A DNA stretch of 64,000 nucleotides from Sphingomonas taxi (GTDB lineage Bacteria > Pseudomonadota > Alphaproteobacteria > Sphingomonadales > Sphingomonadaceae): contig QFQI01000007.1 in NCBI GenBank assembly GCA_003243195.1, positions 62,001 to 126,000 of the forward strand, written 5' to 3'. Every line of letters starts with the position of its first letter. Positions within the stretch are counted from its first letter, which is position 1. Below, in pieces: positions 17,047 to 24,936 of this stretch. The notes under the pieces are model-generated. The model was not told the origin of the DNA. It saw nothing but the letters and a program-made list of their open reading frames with translations, and did not search any database. The position numbers were made by a program, and so were the translations under genes.

Positions 17047-17059
17047 GGACAAAATGTCC
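17047..17059. promoter_or_regulatory. GGACA-N3-TGTCC palindrome upstream of cyoA
   Basis: A perfect 5-bp inverted repeat around AAA, 39 bases before the cyoA start and inside the MFS/cyoA divergent region. Its core resembles the larger operator-like palindrome at 39550-39570. A similar core also occurs inside rdgB coding sequence (12508-12520), so the short core alone is weak evidence for a regulatory site. Confidence 0.3.
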
Positions 17060-17097
17060 TATTCCGCTGCGCCGCAGCAAAGTCTAGCTGCGCGCCC

Positions 17098-18231
17098 ATG
17101 ATCCGCCGTCCCGCCCGACGTGTGCCCGCCCGCACGCCCTTCCTCCGTCGCCTGACCGCCGCGGCCGCGCTGCTGGCGCTTGGCGGTTGCAACACCGTGG
17201 TGATGCGCCCCGCGGGCGACGTCGCGGTGCAGCAATCCAGCCTGATCCTGTGGTCCACGGTGCTGATGCTGCTCATCATCGTGCCGGTGATGGCGCTGAC
17301 CGTGATCTTCGCGTGGCGCTACCGCGAACAGAATACCGAGGCGAGCTACGAGCCGGACTGGGACCATTCCACCGGGCTGGAGCTGGTGATCTGGTCCGCG
17401 CCGCTGCTCATCATCATCGCGCTGGGCGCGCTGACGTGGGTGGGGACGCATACGCTGGATCCGTACCGCCCGCTGGCGCGCACCGCGCCGGGCAGGACGC
17501 TGGCGAAGGACGCCCGCCCGCTGGAGGTGCAGGTCGTCTCGCTCGACTGGAAATGGCTGTTCATCTATCCCGAACAGGGCATCGCCACCGTCAACGAGCT
17601 GGTGGTGCCGGTCGACCGGCCGGTGCATTTCACGATGAGCTCGTCCAGCGTGATGAACGCTTTGTGGATCCCGGCCATGGCGGGCATGGTCTATACGATG
17701 CCCGGCATGGAAACCGAGCTGCACGCCGTGCTGAACCGCACCGGCCGGTTCGAGGGCCGCTCCGCCAATTATTCGGGCGCGGGCTTCTCGCACATGAACT
17801 TCTGGACGCATTCGGTGACCCCGGCGCGGTTCGACCAATGGGCTGCGGGGGTGAAGCGCAACCGCTGGCGGCTGGACAATGCCACGTACCTGAAGCTGGA
17901 AAAGCCCAGCGAGAAGGTGCGCCCGATCGGTTTCGGCGCGGTCGACCCGGCGTTGTTCAAGCGCATCGTCGGCATGTGCACCAAGCCCGGCGCGTCCTGC
18001 ATGGAGGGCATGTCGCACGCCGGGCCGGCGATCAACGACCGCGCGCCGCGTGCCGGCGAGGCGGAGGGCGCCTTGTCCCGCGATGCGGATGAAAAGGGCG
18101 AGAGCCCGCACCTGAGCGCGCCGCATGGCAACTCCCCGGGTCAGAATGATCCGGGCGCCGGCAGCAACCGCAACATGACCGGGCTGCAACTTCCCGCGCC
18201 GCTGCGCGCGAACGCCTCCAAGGAGGCTTGA
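17098..18231 (+). CDS. cyoA: Cytochrome bo3 ubiquinol oxidase subunit II
   Basis: Subunit II of the quinol oxidase, a lipoprotein with two membrane segments and a periplasmic cupredoxin domain. The signal ends at LLALGGC (Cys32 from this start). Hydrophobic segments follow at about residues 50-75 and 95-118. The domain has SLDWKWLFIYPEQGIATVNE and RSANYSGAGFSHMNF. The CuA ligands of cytochrome c oxidases are absent, as expected for bo3. The C-terminal about 70 residues are a low-complexity Gly/Asn/Asp-rich tail, longer than in E. coli. Start at ATG 17098 rather than 17044, because the lipoprotein signal then has normal length. First gene of cyoABCD. Confidence 0.95.
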   Translation: MIRRPARRVPARTPFLRRLTAAAALLALGGCNTVVMRPAGDVAVQQSSLILWSTVLMLLIIVPVMALTVIFAWRYREQNTEASYEPDWDHSTGLELVIWSAPLLIIIALGALTWVGTHTLDPYRPLARTAPGRTLAKDARPLEVQVVSLDWKWLFIYPEQGIATVNELVVPVDRPVHFTMSSSSVMNALWIPAMAGMVYTMPGMETELHAVLNRTGRFEGRSANYSGAGFSHMNFWTHSVTPARFDQWAAGVKRNRWRLDNATYLKLEKPSEKVRPIGFGAVDPALFKRIVGMCTKPGASCMEGMSHAGPAINDRAPRAGEAEGALSRDADEKGESPHLSAPHGNSPGQNDPGAGSNRNMTGLQLPAPLRANASKEA

Positions 18232-18238
18232 GGACATC

Positions 18239-20239
18239 ATGTCGGACGACCTCGTAAAGACCATCTTCGGGCGACTGACGCTCGAGAGCTTCCCGATCCA
18301 CGAGCCGATCCTGGTCGGCACGTTCGCCGTGGTGGCGCTGGGCGGGCTCGCGGTGCTGGGCGCGCTCACCTACTTCAAATTGTGGCGGTACCTGTGGACC
18401 GAATGGTTCACCAGCGTCGATCACAAGCGCATCGGCATCATGTATATCGTGCTGGCGCTGGTCATGTTCCTGCGCGGCTTCGCCGACGCGCTGATGATGC
18501 GCGCGCAGCAGGCGATGGCGTTCAACGGCAGCGAGGGCTTCCTGCCCGCGCACCATTATGACCAGGTGTTCACCGCGCACGGCGTCATCATGATCTTCTT
18601 CGTGGCGATGCCGTTCGTCACCGGGCTGATGAACTATGTGGTACCGTTGCAGATCGGCGCGCGCGACGTCAGCTTCCCGTTCCTGAACAATTTCAGCTTC
18701 TGGATGACGGTCAGCGGCGCGGTTATCGTGATGATGAGCCTGTTCGTGGGCGAGTTCGCGCGCACCGGCTGGCTGGCGATGGCGCCACTGTCGGGGATTG
18801 ATTATTCACCCGATGTCGGCGTGGATTACTATGTCTGGGCGCTGCAGATCGCGGGCGTCGGCACCCTGCTGTCGGGCGTCAACCTGCTCGCCACCATCGT
18901 CAAGATGCGCGCGCCGGGCATGAGCCTGATGCAGATGCCGATCTTCACCTGGTCGGCGCTTGTCACCAACGTGCTGATCGTCGCGGCCTTCCCGGTGCTG
19001 ACCGCGGTGCTCGCGATGCTGAGCCTCGACCGTTATGTCGGCACCAATTTCTTCACGAACACCGGCGGGGGCAACCCGATGATGTACGTGAACATGATCT
19101 GGATCTGGGGTCACCCGGAGGTCTACATCCTGATCCTGCCGGCGTTCGGCGTGTTCTCCGAAGTCGTCTCGACCTTCTCGGGCAAGCGGCTGTTCGGCTA
19201 TACGTCGATGGTCTACGCGCTGATCGTGATCTGCATCCTGTCGTATCTGGTGTGGCTGCACCATTTCTTCACGATGGGATCGGGCGCGAGCGTCAACAGC
19301 TTCTTCGGCATCACGACGATGATCATCTCCATCCCCACGGGGGCGAAGATCTTCAACTGGCTGTTCACCATGTACCGCGGGCGCATCCGCTTCGAACTGC
19401 CGATGATGTGGGCGGTGGCGTTCATGCTGACGTTCGTGATCGGCGGGATGACCGGCGTAATGCTGGCGGTGCCGCCGGCCGACTTCCAGTTCCACAATTC
19501 GCTGTTCCTGATCGCGCACTTCCACAACGTCATCATCGGCGGCGTGCTGTTCGGGATGTTCGCGGGCGTCAATTACTGGTGGCCCAAGGCGTTCGGGTTC
19601 AAGCTCGACAAATTCTGGGGCACGATCAGCTTCTGGTGCTGGGTGGTCGGCTTCTGGGTCGCGTTCACGCCGCTGTACGTGCTGGGGCTGATGGGCGTCA
19701 CGCGCCGGCTGCGCGCCTTCGAGGACCCGAGCCTGCAGATCTGGTTCGTGATCGCGGCGATCGGCGCGCTCATCATCGCCGCCGGGATCGGCGCCATGCT
19801 GATGCAATTCTACGTCAGCATCCGCGACCGCGAGAAGCTGCGCGACGTCACGGGCGACCCGTGGAACGGGCGCACGCTGGAATGGGCGACATCCTCCCCG
19901 CCACCGGCCTACAACTTCGCCTTCTCGCCGATGGTGCACGACCTCGACGCCTGGCACGACATGAAGTCGAAGAAGGCCGAGCGTCCGACGCAGGGCTTCC
20001 GCAAGATCCACATGCCCAAAAACACCGGCGCGGGCGTGATCCTGGCGGGCCTGTCCACCGTCTTCGGCGTGGCGATGATCTGGTACATCTGGTGGCTGGC
20101 GGCGGTGGCGTTCGTCGCGCTGCTGGCGGTCGCGATCGGCCACACCTTCAACTACGACCGCGATTTCTACATCCCGGTGGAGGACATCGTGAAGGCCGAG
20201 GATGCGCGCACCCACGCGCTCCAGACGGCGGGGGTTTGA
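18239..20239 (+). CDS. cyoB: Cytochrome bo3 ubiquinol oxidase subunit I
   Basis: The catalytic, proton-pumping subunit with low-spin haem, haem o3 and CuB. The 666 residues match the 15-helix CyoB form. Metal ligands appear in FTAHGVIMIFF, WGHPEVYILILP (CuB His with the linked Tyr, and the D-channel Glu), LHHFFTMG, and AHFHNVIIGGV. The quinol-binding residues of E. coli (R71, D75, H98, Q101) correspond to Arg79 and Asp83 (RGFAD) and His106 and Gln109 (HHYDQ), so quinol is the expected donor. Seven bases separate it from cyoA; cyoC follows directly. Confidence 0.98.
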   Translation: MSDDLVKTIFGRLTLESFPIHEPILVGTFAVVALGGLAVLGALTYFKLWRYLWTEWFTSVDHKRIGIMYIVLALVMFLRGFADALMMRAQQAMAFNGSEGFLPAHHYDQVFTAHGVIMIFFVAMPFVTGLMNYVVPLQIGARDVSFPFLNNFSFWMTVSGAVIVMMSLFVGEFARTGWLAMAPLSGIDYSPDVGVDYYVWALQIAGVGTLLSGVNLLATIVKMRAPGMSLMQMPIFTWSALVTNVLIVAAFPVLTAVLAMLSLDRYVGTNFFTNTGGGNPMMYVNMIWIWGHPEVYILILPAFGVFSEVVSTFSGKRLFGYTSMVYALIVICILSYLVWLHHFFTMGSGASVNSFFGITTMIISIPTGAKIFNWLFTMYRGRIRFELPMMWAVAFMLTFVIGGMTGVMLAVPPADFQFHNSLFLIAHFHNVIIGGVLFGMFAGVNYWWPKAFGFKLDKFWGTISFWCWVVGFWVAFTPLYVLGLMGVTRRLRAFEDPSLQIWFVIAAIGALIIAAGIGAMLMQFYVSIRDREKLRDVTGDPWNGRTLEWATSSPPPAYNFAFSPMVHDLDAWHDMKSKKAERPTQGFRKIHMPKNTGAGVILAGLSTVFGVAMIWYIWWLAAVAFVALLAVAIGHTFNYDRDFYIPVEDIVKAEDARTHALQTAGV

Positions 20240-20240
20240 C

Positions 20241-20873
20241 ATGAGCACGATGACGCAGACCCCGCCGGGGGCGAAGAACCCGGTCTATTACGATCTGGAC
20301 GAGCATGAGCATCCGCCGGGCGCCAGCACGATGCTGGGATTCTGGCTGTACCTGATGAGCGACTGCCTGATCTTCGCGATGCTGTTCGCGTCCTATGGCG
20401 TGTACGGCGGCAGCTATGCCGGCGGACCCGGGCCGCGCGAGCTGTTCGATCTGCCGCTGGTGGCGGTGAACACGACGATGCTGCTGCTGTCGTCGATCAC
20501 CTACGGCTTCGCGATGATCAACGCCGACGAAAAGAAGCAGGGCGCGGTGCTCGGCTGGCTGGCGGTGACCGGGCTGTTCGGCGCGGCGTTCCTCGCCATC
20601 GAGCTGTACGAGTTCAGCCACCTGATCCACGAGGGCGCGGGACCGCAGCGCTCCGCCTTCCTGTCGGCGTTCTTCACGCTGGTGGGCACGCACGGGCTGC
20701 ACGTCACCTTCGGCATCATCTGGCTGGTGACGCTGATGGTGCAGGTGGCGCGCGGCGGGCTGGTCGCCGCCAACGTGCGGCGCCTGCAGTGCCTGTCGCT
20801 GTTCTGGCACTTCCTGGACGTCATCTGGATCGGCGTCTTCACCTTCGTCTACCTGCTGGGAGTGCTGCGCTGA
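20241..20873 (+). CDS. cyoC: Cytochrome bo3 ubiquinol oxidase subunit III
   Basis: A 210-residue five-helix membrane subunit of the bo3 complex, homologous to cytochrome c oxidase subunit III. Marks are TMLGFWLYLMSDCLIFAMLF, LVGTHGLHVTFGIIWL and the C-terminal LFWHFLDVIWIGVFTFVYLL. The ATG follows the cyoB stop by one base. The stop overlaps the cyoD start (TGATG). Confidence 0.97.
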   Translation: MSTMTQTPPGAKNPVYYDLDEHEHPPGASTMLGFWLYLMSDCLIFAMLFASYGVYGGSYAGGPGPRELFDLPLVAVNTTMLLLSSITYGFAMINADEKKQGAVLGWLAVTGLFGAAFLAIELYEFSHLIHEGAGPQRSAFLSAFFTLVGTHGLHVTFGIIWLVTLMVQVARGGLVAANVRRLQCLSLFWHFLDVIWIGVFTFVYLLGVLR

Positions 20874-21274
20874 TGGCCGCCGAGACGCATGGCCATGACC
20901 ACGATCATGGCCACGGGCACGAGCACGACCATGGCGGGGCCGCGCACGGCTCGCGGCGCGGTTACTGGATCGGCTTCATCCTGTCGGTGCTGCTGACCGC
21001 ACCCGCCTTCGCACTGGTGATGAGCGGCATCATCACCGATCCGCGCGTCACCGCCGGGATCGTGATGGCGCTGGCGATGGTGCAGATCGTCGTGCACATG
21101 CATTACTTCCTGCACATGAGCACCAAGTCCGAGAACGGCTGGACGATGCTGGCGCTGATCTTCACCGTCATCATCGTGGTGATCGTGATCGCCGGATCGC
21201 TGTGGGTGATGTACCACATGAACCTGAACATGATGCCGGGCATGCAGACGGAGATGTCGAGCGGCGGCATGTGA
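20873..21274 (+). CDS. cyoD: Cytochrome bo3 ubiquinol oxidase subunit IV
   Basis: The small subunit IV that helps assemble the CuB centre. The 133 residues have three hydrophobic helices (about 33-54, 59-81, 92-116) with VQIVVHMHYFLHM, typical of CyoD. The N-terminus is unusual: residues 6-25 hold nine His alternating with Gly, Asp or Glu, a likely metal-binding tail, and the C-terminus is Met-rich. Overlaps cyoC and surf1 by one base at each end. Confidence 0.95.
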   Translation: MAAETHGHDHDHGHGHEHDHGGAAHGSRRGYWIGFILSVLLTAPAFALVMSGIITDPRVTAGIVMALAMVQIVVHMHYFLHMSTKSENGWTMLALIFTVIIVVIVIAGSLWVMYHMNLNMMPGMQTEMSSGGM

Positions 21275-21954
21275 TGCGCGCGCGCCGCCGGCTCCGCTTC
21301 GTCCTGGCCGCGCTCGCCGCGCTGCTGGCGGTCGGGCTGGCGGCGCTGGGCGTGTGGCAGATCGAGCGGCGCGCCTGGAAGCTGGCGCTGATCGCGCGGG
21401 TCGAGGCGCGACTGACCGCGCCGCCGGTCGCGCCGCCGCCGCCGTCACGCTGGGCCGCGATCGGCGAGGAGGATGCCTATACCCGCCTGCGCGCGGCGGG
21501 GCGCTGGCGCGCGGTGCCGCCGGTGTTCGTGCAGGCGGTGACCGACAGCGGCCCCGGGTTCTGGATGCTGTCGCCGCTGGACACCGCGCGCGGGACGATC
21601 CTGGTCAACCGGGGGTTCATCCCGCGCCGCGACGCGGCCGCCGCGCCGCGCGGGCCGGCGGTCGTGACCGGATTGTTGCGCGTCACCGAGCCGGACGGCG
21701 CGTTCCTGCGCGACAATGATCCAGCCGGGGACCGCTGGTATTCGCGCGACGTCGCGGCGATCGCGCACGCGCGCGCCCTGGGGACGGTCGCGCCCTTCTT
21801 CGTCGATGCCGAGGCGGTGCCGGGCGTGGCGTGGCCGCGCGGCGGGTTGACGGTGGTGCAGTTCCGCAACAACCATCTCGTCTATGCGGTGACGTGGTTC
21901 GCGCTGGCGGGGCTGGCGGCCTTCTTCGCGTGGCGGATCGGGCGGGGCGACTGA
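21274..21954 (+). CDS. SURF1-family cytochrome oxidase assembly protein
   Basis: A 226-residue protein with one membrane helix near each end (about 7-28 and 200-220) and a periplasmic domain between, the SURF1 topology. Family marks are LGVWQIERRAWKLALI, YTRLRAAGRW, GPGFWMLSP, ILVNRGFIPR and the C-terminal FRNNHLVYAVTWFALA. SURF1 aids haem insertion into subunit I. Placed directly behind cyoD it most likely serves the bo3 oxidase, though it could also serve the caa3 enzyme encoded 5 kb downstream. Confidence 0.93.
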   Translation: MRARRRLRFVLAALAALLAVGLAALGVWQIERRAWKLALIARVEARLTAPPVAPPPPSRWAAIGEEDAYTRLRAAGRWRAVPPVFVQAVTDSGPGFWMLSPLDTARGTILVNRGFIPRRDAAAAPRGPAVVTGLLRVTEPDGAFLRDNDPAGDRWYSRDVAAIAHARALGTVAPFFVDAEAVPGVAWPRGGLTVVQFRNNHLVYAVTWFALAGLAAFFAWRIGRGD

Positions 21955-22016
21955 ACGGCGGCCGCCGCCACGATGGTGGCTGGCGGTGATCGCGCGATCG
22001 GTCGTAGGAACGGCGC

Positions 22017-23315
22017 ATGGCGGCATCGGACATCATCGCTGGCACGGGATTGCGCGAGGACGCCGGGCTTCGCAACGTGCGGCTGCTGTCGATCCTGCGC
22101 TGGATGGCGGTCGGGGGGCAGTTCGCCGCGATCCTGCTGGTGCATTTCGTGGTCGGCGTGCGCTTGCCGCTGGTGCCGATGCTCGGCGCGGTGGCGGTGC
22201 TGATCGCGCTCAACGTCGCGATCACGCAGATCGTCGGGCGGCGTCCGATCACCTATGGCGCGCTGTTCGCGACACTGCTGGTCGACGTGGCCTGCCTGAC
22301 GACGCAATTGTACCTGAGCGGCGGGGTCGGCAATCCGTTCGTCACCCTGTTCCTGTTGCAGGTGGTGATCGCCGCGCTGCTGCTGCGCGAGCATGCGAGC
22401 TGGGCCATGGTGGCGCTGACCAGCGCGCTGTTCGCCTGGCTGGCGCATGCCGCGCCGGCGTTCGCGCTCCCGCCCGGCTGGGCCTCCACGCTGTCGTCGC
22501 CCTATGTCGTGGGAAGCTGGTTCAACTTCACGCTGACCGCGGCGCTGCTGGCGCTGTTCGTGACCCGCATCGTGCGCAACGTGTCGGAGCATGACGCGCG
22601 TCTCGCGGCGCTGCGCCAGCGCGCGGCGGAGGAGGAGCATATCGTGCGCATGGGGCTGCTCGCCAGCGGCGCGGCGCACGAGCTGGGCACGCCGCTCAGC
22701 TCGATCGCGGTGATGCTGGGCGACTGGCGGCGCGAACCGGCGATCGCCGGCTCACCCGCGCTGCTCGCCGACCTGGACGACATGCGGGCGGAGGTGACGC
22801 GCTGCAAGGATATCCTGAGCCAGGTGCTGCTGGCATCGGGCGAGGTGCGCGGCAACGCGCCGGTGCGCACCACGCTGCGCACGTTCCTGTCGGGCATCGT
22901 CGGCGACTGGCGCGGCCAGACCGGGGTGGCGGCCGCCTATGAGCATCTGATGACCGGCGATCCGCGGATCGTGGCGGACAAGGCGCTGGCGCAGACGATC
23001 ACCAACCTGCTCGACAATGCGCAGGAGGCGGGCGGGCGGTCGATCGCGCTGTGCGCGTGGTGGGACGGCGACCGGCTGGTGCTGTCGGTGCGCGACGACG
23101 GCAGCGGCTTCGCGCCGGCGATCCTCGACGGGCTCGGCAAGCCCTACATGAGCACCAAGGCGCGGCGTGGCGCGGGGCTGGGGCTGTTCCTGGCGGTGAA
23201 CGTGCTGCGGACGCTGGGCGGCGCGGTGTCGGCGCGCAACCGCGACGCGGGCGGCGGCGAGGTGACGCTGACGCTGCCGATCGCGGCGATCTCGATCCCG
23301 GAGGACAGCGCATGA
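22017..23315 (+). CDS. regB: Redox sensor histidine kinase RegB/PrrB/ActS type
   Basis: Membrane sensor kinase of the RegB-RegA system, which senses respiratory redox state through the quinone pool and a reactive Cys. The 432 residues have about six N-terminal membrane segments (25-185). The quinone-site motif GGVGNPF lies at residues 102-108. The H-box MGLLASGAAHELGTPLSSI has His221, and a Cys at 263 (TRCKDIL) sits where the regulatory Cys of R. capsulatus RegB lies (His225/Cys265). The ATPase boxes NLLDNAQEAG, DDGSGF and GAGLGLFLA follow. It lies 62 bases after surf1 and overlaps regA by four bases. Confidence 0.95.
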   Translation: MAASDIIAGTGLREDAGLRNVRLLSILRWMAVGGQFAAILLVHFVVGVRLPLVPMLGAVAVLIALNVAITQIVGRRPITYGALFATLLVDVACLTTQLYLSGGVGNPFVTLFLLQVVIAALLLREHASWAMVALTSALFAWLAHAAPAFALPPGWASTLSSPYVVGSWFNFTLTAALLALFVTRIVRNVSEHDARLAALRQRAAEEEHIVRMGLLASGAAHELGTPLSSIAVMLGDWRREPAIAGSPALLADLDDMRAEVTRCKDILSQVLLASGEVRGNAPVRTTLRTFLSGIVGDWRGQTGVAAAYEHLMTGDPRIVADKALAQTITNLLDNAQEAGGRSIALCAWWDGDRLVLSVRDDGSGFAPAILDGLGKPYMSTKARRGAGLGLFLAVNVLRTLGGAVSARNRDAGGGEVTLTLPIAAISIPEDSA

Positions 23316-23842
23316 GCGAACGGCGACTGCTGATCGTCGAGGATGACGAGGTGCTCGCGCGGACATTGGCGCGGTCGTTCGAGCGGCGCGGCTATCAGGT
23401 GCGCGCGATCACCGATCCCGACGATCTGGATGCGGTCGCCGCCACGCTGCGCCCGGATCATGCGGTGGTCGACCTGCGGCTGGGGCACGCGTCGGGCCTG
23501 CCGTGCGTGGCGCGGCTCCACGCGCTGGACCCGTTGATGCGGATCGTGGTGCTGACCGGCTTTGCCAGCATCGCCACCGCGGTGGAGGCGGTGAAGCTGG
23601 GTGCGACCAACTATCTGTCGAAGCCCGCCAATTCCGACGATATCGAGGCGGCGTTCGGCGCGACCGGCGCGGGGGACGCCAGCGTGGAGCTGGTCGCGCC
23701 GCCCACCTCGCTGCGCACGCTGGAATGGGAGCATATCCACCAGACGCTGGCTGACTGCGGCTTCAACGTGTCGGAAGCGGCGCGGCGGCTGGGGATGCAC
23801 CGCCGGACGCTGGCGCGCAAACTGGGCAAGCGGCACCTGTGA
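23312..23842 (+). CDS. regA: Redox response regulator RegA/PrrA/ActR
   Basis: Partner of RegB. The 176-residue protein has a receiver domain with phospho-acceptor Asp54 (HAVVDLRLG), acidic pocket Glu10/Asp11/Asp12, Thr82 and Lys104, and a short linker. The Fis-type helix-turn-helix (152-172, NVSEAARRLGMHRRTLARKL) is nearly invariant in this family. In relatives it controls cbb3, bo3/bd oxidases, photosynthesis or nitrogen genes. Its position downstream of cyoABCD-surf1 suggests control of these oxidases. Translationally coupled to regB (ATGA). Confidence 0.96.
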   Translation: MSERRLLIVEDDEVLARTLARSFERRGYQVRAITDPDDLDAVAATLRPDHAVVDLRLGHASGLPCVARLHALDPLMRIVVLTGFASIATAVEAVKLGATNYLSKPANSDDIEAAFGATGAGDASVELVAPPTSLRTLEWEHIHQTLADCGFNVSEAARRLGMHRRTLARKLGKRHL

Positions 23843-23852
23843 CGAGGCGCGC

Positions 23853-24857
23853 TCAGCCGAGAATCCGGCGGTAGAGCGCGAGATAATCGTCCGCCATTCG
23901 CTCCACGCTGAACCGTTCGGCGACGGCGCGGCGGCAGGCGGCGCGGTCGATCTCGCCGGCGCGCTCGATCGCGGCGACCGCCTGCGCGGGCGTGTCCACC
24001 AGAAAGCCGGTCACGCCGTCGTCGATCAGCTCGGGCATCGAACCGCGCCGCGTGGCGATCACCGGCGTGCCGCAGGCGAGCGCCTCGACCACCGACAGGC
24101 CGAACGGTTCGTCGAAGTTGATGAGGTGGAGCAAGGCGCGCGCGCCGCCCAGCGCGGCGATCCGCGCCGCGCCGCCGACCGCGCCATGGTAGCGGATCGT
24201 CGCGTCCAGCGCGGGGGCGACCTCGCGTTCGTGATAGCCGGAATCCTGGACGATCCCGTACAGGTCGAGCGCGCGGCCCGCGGCGCGGGCGGCGGCGATC
24301 GCCTCCGCCGCGCCCTTGTCCGGGTGGAGGCGGCCGAAGAACAGCAGCGTCTCGCCGCCATCCGGCGAGAAGCGGAAGTCGTCCAGCGGGATGCCATGGT
24401 GGATGGTCGCGGCGTACCGCAGCGCCGGATGGCGGTCCGCATCGCTGATCGCGACATAATGCACGCGATCCTGGAACGGTGCGTACATCGGCAGGATGCG
24501 GTCGGAGGAGAAGCCGTGGATGGTGGTGACCATCGGCGTGTCGACCAGCGGCGCGAAGGCGTGCGCGGGGAAATCGGCCTGGTTGTGGATCAGGTCGAAG
24601 CGGTCCGCCTGTGCGAAGAGATGCGCGAGATGGCGATATTCCCAGACCTTCGCGTCGACCGCCGGATCCTCGGAATAGGGCGCGGGGACGACGCCGTCGA
24701 GCGTGGCGGCGGTGAGGCTGTCGAGCGTCGCGAACAGCGTGACGTCCACCCCGCGCGCGACCAGCGCCTCGGTCAGCAGGTGCGTGACCAGCTCCCATGG
24801 ACCGTAATGGCGCGGCGGCGTGCGCCACGCGATCGGGGCGAGCATGGCGATCTTCAT
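23853..24857 (-). CDS. Family 4 glycosyltransferase
   Basis: A 334-residue GT-B-fold retaining glycosyltransferase. The N-terminal acceptor domain begins KIAMLAPIAWRTPPRHYGPWE, and the C-terminal donor domain has LLFFGRLHPDKGAAEAIAAA and the GT4 signature INFDEPFGLSVVEALACGTPVIA, whose Glu pair binds the donor sugar. No signal peptide or membrane segment. The donor and acceptor are unknown. Its neighbour on the same strand (79 bases upstream) is a GH13 glucosidase, which hints at glucan or trehalose-like metabolism, but envelope glycan work is equally possible. Confidence 0.88.
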   Translation of the reverse strand: MKIAMLAPIAWRTPPRHYGPWELVTHLLTEALVARGVDVTLFATLDSLTAATLDGVVPAPYSEDPAVDAKVWEYRHLAHLFAQADRFDLIHNQADFPAHAFAPLVDTPMVTTIHGFSSDRILPMYAPFQDRVHYVAISDADRHPALRYAATIHHGIPLDDFRFSPDGGETLLFFGRLHPDKGAAEAIAAARAAGRALDLYGIVQDSGYHEREVAPALDATIRYHGAVGGAARIAALGGARALLHLINFDEPFGLSVVEALACGTPVIATRRGSMPELIDDGVTGFLVDTPAQAVAAIERAGEIDRAACRRAVAERFSVERMADDYLALYRRILG

Positions 24858-24936
24858 TCGGGTTTCTCTTGTTCGTCGAATGCCGGCGGGGCTTGGCGCC
24901 GCGTCCGCGTGCCGTCCATTCCGGCGCCGGTGGAGA

